Position numbers and translations under genes: made by a program. From assembly GCF_030406605.1 (NCBI RefSeq), contig NZ_CP129104.1, forward strand, positions 1,824,799 through 1,888,798: DNA of 64,000 nucleotides, given 5' to 3'. Origin of the DNA: Curtobacterium sp. 458 (lineage in GTDB: Bacteria; Actinomycetota; Actinomycetes; Actinomycetales; Microbacteriaceae). Below the pieces are notes generated by a model that worked only from the letters and a program-made list of their open reading frames with translations, did not search any database and had not been told where the DNA came from. Below, piece by piece: positions 51,349 through 59,987 of the stretch (position 1 is the first letter of the stretch; each line of letters opens with the position of its first letter).

Positions 51349-52442
51349 GCCGGGACCTCCTCGTAGCAGTACAGCTCGCGGCTGCCGCGCGGCGCGTCCC
51401 ACCCCTGTGCGAAGAGCCGCGGACCGTCCGGCGTCGGCCACCGCAGCAGTCCGCCCCAGGCGAGGGAACCACCGGCGTGCACGTCGAGCTGCGTGAACGG
51501 CGCATCGACGTCGTACAGCGCCTGTCCGGCCGCGAACGCGCCGTCGTGGTCGGCGAGGAAGAAGTCGAGGACGAGCCGGTCGCCGTCGACCACGGCGCAG
51601 GCGACCTCGTGCACGTGCTGGCCGAGCGCGCTGACGTCGAGGTAGTCCTCGTGCGTGAAGGTCCAGTGGAGCATGTCGTCCGAGTGCCCGACCGTCAGCT
51701 TCCCGCCGCACCCCTCGGACACGTACATGAGGTACTCGCCGCCGATCCGGACGGCGTTGCCGCGGTCGTCCCGGGGTATGACCGCACCCTTCGCCCACAG
51801 GTGCGAGACCTCGTACGGCACGACGACGCCGGTCTTCTCCCAGTGCACGAGGTCGTCCGAGACCGCGAGGGCGATGTCGCAGCCGACGTCCCCGGCGTCC
51901 GGGTAGCTGTCCCGCAGCGCACTGCCCCGGGTGTCCCAGATCGCGTTGTAGTAGCACCACCAGCGCCCCTCGGCGCGGTACAGCTTCGGGTCCTCGACGC
52001 CGAGTCCCTCGTTCGCCTCCGTCGGCCAGAGGATCGGCGCGCCGTCGTCGACCCAGCCGTCCGCGGTCAGGACCGCGTGCCCGATCCGGGACGACGTCGA
52101 CTCCTTCACCGGGGATGCTCGGTAGACGAGGTGGAGGGCGTGTCGTGCCTCCCGGCCGGTGTCGGGGTCCACCGCGACCACGGTGCCGCGCTGGTCGGGC
52201 GCGACCACGAGCGTCGGGTTGAAGACCGACGACGCGGTCCAACCGATGTCGGTCGGGTCGGTCCACTCCGGCGCCGTGAAGGTGAGCGACGGGTCGCGGC
52301 GGAACGGCCCGATCATCCACGCGGGCGGGTCGGCGTAGTGCGCCGAGAAGTCGTCGGTCGAGATGCGGTCGGTCAGCGCGTTCGTGTGCTGCAGTGCCCG
52401 CTGGTACTCCTCGGCGAGCAGATCGGTCGTGAGCGCCGGCAT
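51345..52442 (-). CDS. GH130-like beta-propeller glycosidase or phosphorylase
   Basis: A 365-aa cytoplasmic beta-propeller enzyme. SSRIGHAVLTADGW, GLGVEDPKLYR (acid Asp near residue 150) and SDDLVHWEKTGVVVP give the GH130/GH43-type layout, but Lys replaces the Arg of EDPR and no HHGV-like phosphate site is visible. It may be a hydrolase or have a different linkage preference from its neighbour. It starts inside the permease stop (TGATG) and its own stop overlaps the next gene. Confidence 0.72.
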   Translation of the reverse strand: MPALTTDLLAEEYQRALQHTNALTDRISTDDFSAHYADPPAWMIGPFRRDPSLTFTAPEWTDPTDIGWTASSVFNPTLVVAPDQRGTVVAVDPDTGREARHALHLVYRASPVKESTSSRIGHAVLTADGWVDDGAPILWPTEANEGLGVEDPKLYRAEGRWWCYYNAIWDTRGSALRDSYPDAGDVGCDIALAVSDDLVHWEKTGVVVPYEVSHLWAKGAVIPRDDRGNAVRIGGEYLMYVSEGCGGKLTVGHSDDMLHWTFTHEDYLDVSALGQHVHEVACAVVDGDRLVLDFFLADHDGAFAAGQALYDVDAPFTQLDVHAGGSLAWGGLLRWPTPDGPRLFAQGWDAPRGSRELYCYEEVPA

Positions 52443-53386
52443 CAGCCCTTCACCCCCGACCCGATGTCGGTCGCGATGAACCAGCGCTGGAACACGATGA
52501 ACAGCACGACGACCGGGGCAGCGAGCACCACCGCGCCGGCGAGGATCGCGCCGTACGGGTTCGCGGTCGAGGACGCGACGTTCGAGATGTAGTTCGCCAG
52601 GGACACGGCGAGCGGTTGCATGGAGGCTTCCTTCGTGATGAGGAACGGCCAGAGGAACTCGTTCCACGGCCCGATGAACGTGACCAGCACGACGGTGACG
52701 AGCGCCGGTCGGATGAGGGGGAGCGCGACGCTCCAGAGCACCCGGAGCTCCCCGGCGCCGTCGATGCGGGCGGCGTCGAAGATCTCCTGCGGGACCTGCA
52801 GGAAGTACTGCCGGAAGATCACCACCGCGGCGGAGTTGATCGCGAACGGCAGGATCATCCCGAGGTAGTTGTCGCTCAGGCCGTAGTCACGGGCGATGAG
52901 GACGTACAGCGGGATCATCAGCAGCTGGAACGGCACGACCTGCACGAGCAGCGCGAGTGCGAACGTCACGCCGCGGCCCTTCCACTGCAGCACCGACAGC
53001 GCGTACCCGGCGAGGACACCGAACACGACCGTGCAGAGCACCACCCCGGCCGTGAAGATGCCCGAGTTCACGAGGCCCTGCAGCAGGTCCACACGGGAGT
53101 CGATCTGTGCGTAGTTGTGCAGGTCGATGTTCGCGGGGTTCGGGAACGCACCGGCCACGGAGGTGTCCGGCTCGCGCTGGAGCGAGCCGATCACCATGTA
53201 CCAGAACGGGAACAGGAAGAGCAGCGCACCGGCGAGCAGCACGACGAAGCGCAGCGCGGCCTGGCCGCGGGTCAGCTGCACCCCGTCCATGCGGCGGGGT
53301 CGCCGCCGCCTCGGGGTGTCCTGCCGGGAGGCGCGGGTCGTCTCCGTCAGCTCGCCTGCGGCCTGGGGCATGGTCGCCTCGGTCAT
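52442..53386 (-). CDS. Carbohydrate ABC transporter permease, MalG-type
   Basis: A 314-aa six-helix permease; the EAA loop reads FDAARIDGAGELRVLWSVALP (about 205-225). A 40-residue Thr/Arg-rich cytoplasmic N-terminus precedes the first helix. The ATG overlaps the upstream permease stop by 4 nt, and GGGAGG lies upstream. Part of the LacI-controlled importer; the ATPase is not in the cluster. Confidence 0.93.
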   Translation of the reverse strand: MTEATMPQAAGELTETTRASRQDTPRRRRPRRMDGVQLTRGQAALRFVVLLAGALLFLFPFWYMVIGSLQREPDTSVAGAFPNPANIDLHNYAQIDSRVDLLQGLVNSGIFTAGVVLCTVVFGVLAGYALSVLQWKGRGVTFALALLVQVVPFQLLMIPLYVLIARDYGLSDNYLGMILPFAINSAAVVIFRQYFLQVPQEIFDAARIDGAGELRVLWSVALPLIRPALVTVVLVTFIGPWNEFLWPFLITKEASMQPLAVSLANYISNVASSTANPYGAILAGAVVLAAPVVVLFIVFQRWFIATDIGSGVKG

Positions 53387-54339
53387 GATTCCCTCCCACC
53401 TGCGAACCGGTTCTGCAGGAACGCGATGATCAGGACGCCGATCATCAGGACGATGCCGATGGCCGCCGCGTACCCGGGGTGGCCCTGCTGGATGCCCTGC
53501 TGGTAGATGAGCAGCACGGGGCTCGTGGACGCACCGTTCGGGCCGCCGCCGCCGGTCAGCAGGTACGGCTCCGTGAAGAGGTTGGCGCCGGTCACGGTGC
53601 TGAGCAGGAGCACGAGCACCGTGGCGGGGCGGACGCCCGGGACGGTCACCGAGAAGAACTGCCGGACCTTGCCCGCGCCGTCCGTGGACGCCGACTCGTA
53701 CAGCTCCTTCGGCACGTTCTGCAGTGCCGCCAGGTAGAGCAGGATGTAGAACCCGAGCTGCTTCCACGTCACGAAGACCGCGATCATCGGCATCGCGAGG
53801 GCCGAGTTGCTGAGCCACGACGGGCTCGGGGCGAGCGGGCCGAGGACGCTGTTCACGACACCGCCCTGGCTGAACAGGAAGAGCCACACGCCGACGACCG
53901 CGACGCTCGCGGTGACGTACGGCACGTAGTAGCTCACCCGGAAGAACGTCGACCAGCGGACCGCGCCGTTGAGCGCCGACGCGAGCACGAGGGCGAGCAC
54001 GACGGTGAGCGGCACGTTGATGACGAGGAAGACGCCGACGTTCCGGAACGACTGCAGCACCTGCGGGTCCTGGAAGACCTGCACGTAGTTCTGCAGTCCC
54101 ACCCACGGGCGGTCGACGCTCACACCGGGAGCGGCGAAGAAGTAGTCCTTGAAGGACATGTACACCGCGAAGCACACCGGGTAGGCGAAGATCGCGATGA
54201 CGAACACCAGGTAGGGGGCGCTGAAGAGCCACCCCAGGGGGTCCTTGCCGAGCAGTCGGACGTGCAGCGGCTTCCGGCCGCCGCCCGTCGGGCTGCCCGG
54301 CGTGACCCCGCGCGCACGTGACGCGGTCTGCGTGGTCAA
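53383..54339 (-). CDS. Carbohydrate ABC transporter permease, MalF-type
   Basis: A 318-aa permease with six helices; the EAA loop reads YESASTDGAGKVRQFFSVTVP (about 217-237). The start is TTG at 54339, supported by GGGAGG 8 nt upstream; no ATG or GTG nearby fits. It is 15 nt downstream of the binding-protein gene and overlaps the next permease. The rare start codon may lower its yield relative to the binding protein. Confidence 0.92.
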   Translation of the reverse strand: MTTQTASRARGVTPGSPTGGGRKPLHVRLLGKDPLGWLFSAPYLVFVIAIFAYPVCFAVYMSFKDYFFAAPGVSVDRPWVGLQNYVQVFQDPQVLQSFRNVGVFLVINVPLTVVLALVLASALNGAVRWSTFFRVSYYVPYVTASVAVVGVWLFLFSQGGVVNSVLGPLAPSPSWLSNSALAMPMIAVFVTWKQLGFYILLYLAALQNVPKELYESASTDGAGKVRQFFSVTVPGVRPATVLVLLLSTVTGANLFTEPYLLTGGGGPNGASTSPVLLIYQQGIQQGHPGYAAAIGIVLMIGVLIIAFLQNRFAGGRES

Positions 54340-54354
54340 GCCGGGCCTCCCGTC

Positions 54355-55653
54355 CTACTGCTGCTGCATCTGCTGGGTGAACTTCGACGCGGCGGCCTTG
54401 AGCTGCGAGTCGAGGTTCCCCTGCCCGGAGATGACGGCCTTCGTGTAGAAGTCACGGAAGCCCTGGAGCGCGGCGATCGTGTTCGCGCCGGCCGGGTCGT
54501 CGACCGTGCGGGCCGCCTGCGAGCCGAACTCCTGGTACGCGGGGTTCTGCGAGAAGTAGTCGGCGTACGTGGTCGCGAGGTCCTTGCGGATCGGCATCTG
54601 CCCGGTCGTCTCGAGGAGCTTCTGGTCCTGGTCCTTGCTCGTGGCGTACTTCAGGAAGTCCCACGCGGTGCCCTGGTTCTTGCAGGACGAGTACATGCCG
54701 ACGTTCTTGGCGTCCGGGAAGGTCCAGGTCTGGTCGGCGGAGATGCCGTCCTTCGTCGGGACGGGCACGCTGCCCCAGTCGACCTTGCCCTTGTAGGACG
54801 CGATCGCCCACGGGCCGACGATCGCCATCGCGGCCTTGCCGGTGGCGAAGGCGTCGCCCTGCAGCTGCTCGGTGCCCGCGTAGCCCTTCTCGTAGACGGT
54901 CTTCCAGAACTCGGCGACGTCGCGACCGGCCTGCGTGTCGAAGGTCGCCTTGCCGTCCTTCGTCGCCATGCCCTTGCCGCCGGTCGCCGCGGCGTAGAGC
55001 GGCAGGTAGTCGAAGTTCGGCTGGAAGAACTCGCTCGTCGGGGTCGGGTAGATCGCGTACGGCGCGGCACCCGATGCCTTGATCTTCGCCGCCGCAGCGA
55101 GGAAGTCGTCGTAGGTGCTGAGCTTCGGGTCCTCGGTGTCGAGCCCGGCCTTCTTGAAGATCTCCTTGTTGTAGAAGATCATCACCGGGTTCGACTTCCA
55201 CGGCATCTGGTAGAAGTCACCGTCCGACGACTTGTACTGGTCTGCCGTGTCACCGGAGCGGGCCTCGATGTAGACGTCCGCGCCGCTGAACTTCGACAGG
55301 TCGACCAGGCCGCCCTGCTTCTGGAACTGCCCCGTCGCCGCCGGCAGGTTGTTGAACACCAGGCAGGGCGTCGTGCCCGCGGTGATGGCCGCGCCGATGA
55401 CCTCCTCGGTGCTCTTGCCGGCCGGGACCTCCTGGCCCTTGACCTGCTGGTCCGGGTGGTCCTCGTTCCAGGAGGCCACCGCGGCCTTGCCCCACTGGAC
55501 CTCCTGCGCGTTGTTCGAGTACCAGATGGTGATCGGGCCCTTGGCCTTCATCGCGTCGCTGTTCGACGCGCTTCCCCCGCCGGAGCATCCGGTCAGGGCG
55601 AGTGCGGTGGCCGCGGCGATCGCGGTCCCGATGGCGAGCATGCGCCGTTGCAT
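54355..55653 (-). CDS. Extracellular sugar-binding lipoprotein of ABC importer
   Basis: A 432-aa family-1 solute-binding protein. The signal peptide ends in the lipobox LTGC (Cys23). Signature stretches are ITIWYSNN at the first strand, AMAIVGPWAIASYKG near residue 280 and a Trp-rich cleft region (MPWKSNPVMIFYNKE). GGAGTCACC lies before the ATG. It is the first transport gene after the LacI regulator, 93 nt away; no operator copy is in that gap, so it is probably read from the lacI promoter. The ligand is likely the oligosaccharide cut by the GH130-like enzymes. Confidence 0.93.
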   Translation of the reverse strand: MQRRMLAIGTAIAAATALALTGCSGGGSASNSDAMKAKGPITIWYSNNAQEVQWGKAAVASWNEDHPDQQVKGQEVPAGKSTEEVIGAAITAGTTPCLVFNNLPAATGQFQKQGGLVDLSKFSGADVYIEARSGDTADQYKSSDGDFYQMPWKSNPVMIFYNKEIFKKAGLDTEDPKLSTYDDFLAAAAKIKASGAAPYAIYPTPTSEFFQPNFDYLPLYAAATGGKGMATKDGKATFDTQAGRDVAEFWKTVYEKGYAGTEQLQGDAFATGKAAMAIVGPWAIASYKGKVDWGSVPVPTKDGISADQTWTFPDAKNVGMYSSCKNQGTAWDFLKYATSKDQDQKLLETTGQMPIRKDLATTYADYFSQNPAYQEFGSQAARTVDDPAGANTIAALQGFRDFYTKAVISGQGNLDSQLKAAASKFTQQMQQQ

Positions 55654-55746
55654 GGTGACTCCTTCGTCGGTGGTCGGGTGTGCTGTGCTGTGCCGACGCG
55701 TCCGGAGTCGCGGGGCTCCGCGTGTCCGTCCTGGTCGGGTCCGGCG

Positions 55747-56775
55747 TCAGGGCCGGGGTGCGGGCGCGCCCGTCGACCCGCGCACGATGAGCCGTGCCGG
55801 GGTGAGGGTGCGGTCGACGGGGTCGTTGCCGTCGACGAGGTCGAGCAGCGTGGACGCGACGACGCGCCCCCACTCGACCGGGTCGTTGTCCAGCGTGGTG
55901 AGCGCCGGGTAGACGTACTGCCCGATCTGGGAGCCGTCGAGTCCGGTCACGGACAGGTCGTCCGGGATCCGCAGGCCGGCACCTTGGGCGACGGCCATGC
56001 CGGCGACCGCCATCGGGTCGTTGCCGTAGACGATTGCCGTCGGGCGGACCTCGGGCGCGAGCGTCAGGAGCCTCCGGGTCGCCTCGGCACCCTGCTCGGG
56101 GGAGAAGTCCGTCGGGACGACGTGGGCATCGACCCCGAGGTCGGCGGCGACCCGTTCGAACTGCTCCCGTCGAGCACGGCCGTGGAGCATGTCCTCGTTG
56201 CCGGCGACGTGTGCGATCCGCTCGTGCCCGAGGTCGGCGAGGTACCGGACGAGCTCGTCGATGCCGTGCTCGTACTCGCGTCGCACGGCCGGCAGGGTCG
56301 TCGGGACGTCGGGCTCGCCGAGGGTGACCCCTCGGACGCCGAGCTCGGCGAGCAGCGCGATCCGGCGGTCGTGGCGCAGGAGGTCGGTCAGGATGAACCC
56401 GTCGACGCGGCCGTCGGCGGCGAGGGACCGGTAGGCGCGCTCCTCGGCACCGGGGTCGGGCACCACGCTGAGGACGAGGACCTGCCCGCGGTCAGCGAGG
56501 ACGGTCTCGAGACCGGCGATGAACGCGGCGAAGAACGGGTCGGTCTCGATGATGCGCGGGTCCCGCTTCACGACCAGCCCGAGGGCGTACGCGCGACGGC
56601 TCGTCAGGCTGCGGGCGGCGGGGTTCGGACGCCAGCCGATCTCGGCTGCGGCGGCCTGGATGCGCTCCTTCGTCACCTGGTTCACGCCTGGCCGGTCGTT
56701 GAGCGCCAGGGAGACGAGGCCCTTCGAGACGCCGGCCTGCCGCGCGACGTCGACGATGGTGGGTCGTCGTTCCAT
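55747..56775 (-). CDS. LacI-family repressor of the GH130/ABC cluster
   Basis: A 342-aa LacI-family regulator: helix-turn-helix TIVDVARQAGVSKGLVSLAL (residues 6-25), hinge WRPNPAARSLTSRRA, and a periplasmic-binding-like domain to the C-terminus. GGAGGCCCC lies before the ATG. It is the first gene of the leftward cluster and carries two AACCGGTT operators just upstream, so it should control itself together with the importer and hydrolases. The inducer is probably the imported sugar. Confidence 0.93.
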   Translation of the reverse strand: MERRPTIVDVARQAGVSKGLVSLALNDRPGVNQVTKERIQAAAAEIGWRPNPAARSLTSRRAYALGLVVKRDPRIIETDPFFAAFIAGLETVLADRGQVLVLSVVPDPGAEERAYRSLAADGRVDGFILTDLLRHDRRIALLAELGVRGVTLGEPDVPTTLPAVRREYEHGIDELVRYLADLGHERIAHVAGNEDMLHGRARREQFERVAADLGVDAHVVPTDFSPEQGAEATRRLLTLAPEVRPTAIVYGNDPMAVAGMAVAQGAGLRIPDDLSVTGLDGSQIGQYVYPALTTLDNDPVEWGRVVASTLLDLVDGNDPVDRTLTPARLIVRGSTGAPAPRP

Positions 56776-56813
56776 CGGGGGCCTCCTCGCCGCGGTGCAT
56801 CGGACCGGATCGT

Positions 56814-56841
56814 TTGAACCGGTTTCATTGAACCGGTTTAG
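56814..56841. promoter_or_regulatory. Tandem LacI operators
   Basis: TTGAACCGGTTTCA (56814-56827) and TTGAACCGGTTTAG (56828-56841) are direct repeats exactly 14 nt apart. Each has a palindromic AACCGGTT core and close fit to the LacI-type TGAAACCGGTTTCA. They cover the transcription start of the lacI cluster. Confidence 0.83.
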
Positions 56842-56869
56842 GTATACCCGCAGTCCGCCAGGTCCGCAA
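56841..56869 (-). promoter_or_regulatory. Promoter of the LacI/ABC/GH130 cluster
   Basis: On the minus strand TTGCGG (56864-56869) and TATACC (56841-56846) are separated by exactly 17 nt. The tandem operators begin at the -10 and extend downstream. Confidence 0.7.
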
Positions 56870-56973
56870 CCCCGAAGGTCCGTCCCATCGACGCGGCCGG
56901 TGAGCGGCGCATCAGGATCCGGGGACGGGGCGTGAGGAGTCCGTCAGGAGCGCTGCGCCGCCGAGGCCCGCGG

Positions 56974-57528
56974 GTGCACGGTACGGGGGTGCACTCGTCC
57001 ACGAAGCCACCGCTCCTGCTCGCCACGCTCCGAGACCGCCACCTGCACGTGTGGGGCCGCGAGACCGTCCACCCCGCCGGGCGCACCCTGTGGAGTTCGC
57101 GCACGCTCGTGGTCTTCCCGCCAGGTACGAGTCCCCGCGAGCGCTTCCTGCTGCGTGCCCTCCACGTCTGGGGTGTGGTGGGCGCGCTGCCGGCGCTGGG
57201 CGTGATGGCTGCGCTGAACGGCTCCGCGCTGTGGGGGATCCTCGCGGCCGTCGCGCTGTACGGCTCCGGGTTCCTCGTCCTCCGACGTGCGACGCGGCGG
57301 ACACGGCCCTCGGTCCGGACGCTCACGGTGACCACATTCCACGGCGGCGGCCGGCCTCGCGGGCACGGGGACGCTCGGCTGCTCGCGGGGTCGCTCGACG
57401 CGTTGCTCGTGTACGAACGGGCGGCGCTCGCCGGGCAGATCAGTGCGGTGGACTTCGAGCTGCTCTGGGCGGACGTGTGGACGGCGATGCCGGAGACGCT
57501 GCGACGGAGTGGCACGTGGACCCGCTGA
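56974..57528 (+). CDS. Two-helix membrane protein of unknown function
   Basis: About 184 aa. An N-terminal soluble part (LATLRDRHLHVWGRETVHP) is followed by two helices (about 67-84 and 86-103) and a C-terminal soluble helical part (ARLLAGSLDALLVYERAAL). The start is uncertain: GTG 56974 has GAGG 7 nt upstream; GTG 56932 and 56989 are alternatives. It is divergent from the LacI cluster. I do not recognise the family. A tiny in-context frame begins inside its end. Confidence 0.65.
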   Translation: MHGTGVHSSTKPPLLLATLRDRHLHVWGRETVHPAGRTLWSSRTLVVFPPGTSPRERFLLRALHVWGVVGALPALGVMAALNGSALWGILAAVALYGSGFLVLRRATRRTRPSVRTLTVTTFHGGGRPRGHGDARLLAGSLDALLVYERAALAGQISAVDFELLWADVWTAMPETLRRSGTWTR

Positions 57529-57590
57529 GCGAACCGGGACCGGGCGCGGACGAGGCTGCCGAGGACGGAGTCGTCCTCGGCTACGACTGA
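57516..57590 (+). CDS. Possible 24-residue acidic micro-protein
   Basis: A GTG at 57516 has GGAG 6 nt upstream and overlaps the end of the membrane-protein gene by 13 nt in another frame. It reads MDPLSEPGPGADEAAEDGVV and ends LGYD, with seven Asp/Glu and mostly G/C third positions. It could be translationally coupled. There is no homology evidence. Confidence 0.3.
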   Translation: MDPLSEPGPGADEAAEDGVVLGYD

Positions 57591-57636
57591 CGGCAGCGCC
57601 AGCAGTACCGGCCGCGGTCGTCGCCACGGCCGCTCC

Positions 57637-58425
57637 TCAGCCGGCCGTCACCAGAGCCGACATCCTCGCCATCAGCCCACGTGGCACGAACCGGTGCGCG
57701 TTCGCCGTGACCCGGTTGCCGGCACCGGACACCACCGTCGGGCCTCCAGCACGCGCGAACGCCCGGAGCCCGACGGCGGCGACCTCGTCCGGCGTCTGTC
57801 GTCCGCGCGCCATCACCCCGCTGCCGGCCCCGGCCGCGTCGAAGAAGCCGGTCGAGGTCGGGCCCGGGCAGAGCGCGAGCACCCGGACGCCCCGCCCCTG
57901 GGTCTCCTGCCACAGGGCCTCGGTGAACGACAGGACGAACGCCTTCGTCGCGCCGTAGACCGCCATGCCCGGGGTCGGTTGGAACGACGCCGTCGACGCG
58001 ACCGTCATCACACCGCCGACCCCGCGGGCGAGCATCCCCGGCAGGAACGCGTGGGTCAGGGCCGTCACCGCCGCACAGTTGAGGGCGATCTGCGTGGCGG
58101 TCCGCTCGGGGGACTCGTCGACGAACGGACCGTGGGCGCCGACGCCCGCGTTCGCCACGAGGACGTCGATCCGGGTGCCGTCGAGCCGGTCCACGACCTG
58201 CGCCACGCCGTCCGCCGTGGCGAGGTCGGCGACCACCACGGACGCCCTCGTCCCGCGCGCTCGCACCTCCGACGCCACGGCTTCGAGGGCATCCTGCGAC
58301 CGGGCCACGAGCACGAGGTCCGCGCCGGCGTCCGCCAGCTGGAGGGCGAGCGAACGGCCGATGCCGCCGCTCGCTCCGGTGACGACGGCACGGCGGCCGC
58401 GGAAGGGGGGCCGAGGAGGTGTCAT
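57637..58425 (-). CDS. Short-chain dehydrogenase/reductase
   Basis: A 262-aa SDR. TGASGGIGR near residues 17-25, LVANAGVGAHGPF near 89 and the catalytic YGATK (YxxxK) near residue 158 define it; PGPTSTGFF is the usual C-terminal loop. It resembles the YqjQ/DltE-like group of classical SDRs. The ATG at 58425 follows TACGAC by 7 nt, a weak leaderless box. Divergent from the second GH16-like gene. Substrate unknown. Confidence 0.9.
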   Translation of the reverse strand: MTPPRPPFRGRRAVVTGASGGIGRSLALQLADAGADLVLVARSQDALEAVASEVRARGTRASVVVADLATADGVAQVVDRLDGTRIDVLVANAGVGAHGPFVDESPERTATQIALNCAAVTALTHAFLPGMLARGVGGVMTVASTASFQPTPGMAVYGATKAFVLSFTEALWQETQGRGVRVLALCPGPTSTGFFDAAGAGSGVMARGRQTPDEVAAVGLRAFARAGGPTVVSGAGNRVTANAHRFVPRGLMARMSALVTAG

Positions 58426-58698
58426 GGGGCCAGTCGTACTCGCCGGATCACGCACCAGTTGGTGAGGGGTCATCAATACCCCCCGAACAGGGCACACATG
58501 AGGCACAATGTTCGAGGACGCATCACCGAGCGCAGCACCACAGCACCCCACAGCACTGCCTGGCACCACCGCTCGCCGCGTCCGTCCCGCGTCCTGCGCC
58601 CCTGATCCCGAACCCTCCGAGGAGCTCGACATCTCTGTCTCGACCACGCGCTTCCGCGCGCGAAGAACCCCCCTGTCCGCCGACGGACGGAGCGCCCG

Positions 58699-59676
58699 GT
58701 GAAGCGCCGGAACGTCGTCATCGCGACGACCGCCGCTGCCGCGCTCATCATCGGCATCCCGACGGCTGCCACCGCCAGCCCCTGGTGGGGCTGGCACCAC
58801 CACTGGCACCCGACCCCCACCCCGACCGCGTCGCCGTCGGACGACACGGTTCCGGGCGACGAGGCGACGTCCGACCCTTCCGACGAGACCACGCCGTCGG
58901 ACGACGCGACACCGACCCCCGACGCGACGCCCACCGGCGAACCCATCGAGGAGTCGACGCCGACCGACACCCCGAGCGCGACGCCGACCGACACGCCGAG
59001 CGACGAGCCGACGGAACAGGCGTCCGCCGACGCCCAGGCGGACGACCCGAGCGGTGCGACGCCGCCGCAGGCGTCGTTCGTCGAGGACTTCGACGTGTCG
59101 GCAGCGCTGGGCAACGTCGCGAACCTGTACCAGCAAGCGTGGCAGCCGTACCCGGACGGCACGTCCGGCATCTACGCGCCGAGCCAGACCGTGACCGTGC
59201 ACGACGGCGTCCTCGACGCCCGCCTCGGTGGGGCGGGCACGGCCGGCACCTTCGGCACGAAGACCGGCGCGTACGACCACGTCGGCGGGTCGTTCTCCGT
59301 CCGCGCGAAGGCGACTGGCGGTGACGGCAACGGCGCGGCGTTCATGCTGTGGCCGACGTCGAACCGCTGGGCCGACGGCGAGATCGACTTCCCCGAGGGC
59401 AACTTCGAGTCGGAGCCCATGGCGTTCCACCACTCGATGACCCCGGGCCAGGAGGCCGAGCGCGTCCAGATCCCCACGGGTGTCTCCTGGCGTGACTGGC
59501 ACACGTACACGGTGGACTGGGACCCGGGCAAGTCGGTCACGTACAAGGTCGACGGCAAGGTCATCGGGACGATCACGCACGACGTCCCGACCACCCCGCA
59601 CCGGTTCATGTTCCAGACCGGCAACTGGGGTGCCAGCGGCAACCTGCTCATCGACTGGGTGACGACGAGCGAGTGA
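58699..59676 (+). CDS. Secreted GH16-like (concanavalin-A fold) glycosidase
   Basis: A 325-aa exported protein: signal peptide (about 1-27, ATASP), a His/Trp-rich patch (WWGWHHHWHP), a Thr/Pro/Asp/Glu linker (about 40-125) and a C-terminal jelly-roll. EIDFPE (228-233) matches the GH16 ExDxxE site. It parallels the gene at 31.0 kb across the whole catalytic domain. The GTG start has GGAG 8 nt upstream. A long leader (from about 58500) with CAGCACC repeats precedes it. Substrate unknown, presumably a beta-glucan-like wall polysaccharide. Confidence 0.82.
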   Translation: MKRRNVVIATTAAAALIIGIPTAATASPWWGWHHHWHPTPTPTASPSDDTVPGDEATSDPSDETTPSDDATPTPDATPTGEPIEESTPTDTPSATPTDTPSDEPTEQASADAQADDPSGATPPQASFVEDFDVSAALGNVANLYQQAWQPYPDGTSGIYAPSQTVTVHDGVLDARLGGAGTAGTFGTKTGAYDHVGGSFSVRAKATGGDGNGAAFMLWPTSNRWADGEIDFPEGNFESEPMAFHHSMTPGQEAERVQIPTGVSWRDWHTYTVDWDPGKSVTYKVDGKVIGTITHDVPTTPHRFMFQTGNWGASGNLLIDWVTTSE

Positions 59677-59700
59677 GCCGCACAGCCCTGGCGGGCTGAC

Positions 59701-59744
59701 CCGACGGGAGGCACGGTGCGGCGACGCACCGTGCCTCCCGTTCG
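59701..59744. terminator. Palindromic repeat/terminator (GGAGGC family)
   Basis: CGACGGGAGGCACGGTGCG pairs with CGCACCGTGCCTCCCGTTCG around loop GCGA, 25 nt after the GH16-like stop and 7 nt before the TAGGCT -10 of the next gene. Confidence 0.7.
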
Positions 59745-59750
59745 TCGTCG

Positions 59751-59756
59751 TAGGCT
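59751..59756 (+). promoter_or_regulatory. -10 box for a leaderless small membrane-protein transcript
   Basis: TAGGCT ends 6 nt before GTG 59763; the upstream palindrome fills the -35 region. Confidence 0.5.
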
Positions 59757-59762
59757 CGGCGC

Positions 59763-59984
59763 GTGCCCGCTGATGACGTCCCCCGCGACATGGACGAGCT
59801 CTTCGCTCGCGGAACGCAGTCCGTGTCGGAACCGTCCGCGCTCGGTCAGGCCGCAGGACTCGGCGGACTCGGCGCCGTGTTCGTCGGGATGGTGTCGCTG
59901 CTCACCGCAGGCGCGATCGTCGCGGTCGGGCTGCTGATCGGACTCGCGGCCGTGCTCCTCTTCGCGTCCGCGTTCGCCGCCTGA
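59763..59984 (+). CDS. Small membrane protein
   Basis: A 73-aa protein with an acidic soluble N-terminus (about 1-28) and a long Gly/Ala/Leu/Val-rich hydrophobic segment (about 30-72) that would form one or two helices running to the very C-terminus. GTG start with a leaderless -10 box. It is convergent with the DivIVA-like gene, 3 nt apart. Function unknown. Confidence 0.68.
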   Translation: MPADDVPRDMDELFARGTQSVSEPSALGQAAGLGGLGAVFVGMVSLLTAGAIVAVGLLIGLAAVLLFASAFAA

Positions 59985-59987
59985 CCG

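Noticed and set aside
58508..58702. 64-residue open frame overlapping the GH16-like start by 4 nt
   Set aside because: Has an ATG and the tempting stop-start overlap, but no ribosome-binding site, and its Pro/Arg/Ser-rich sequence fits a CAGCACC-repeat leader; left as leader RNA.
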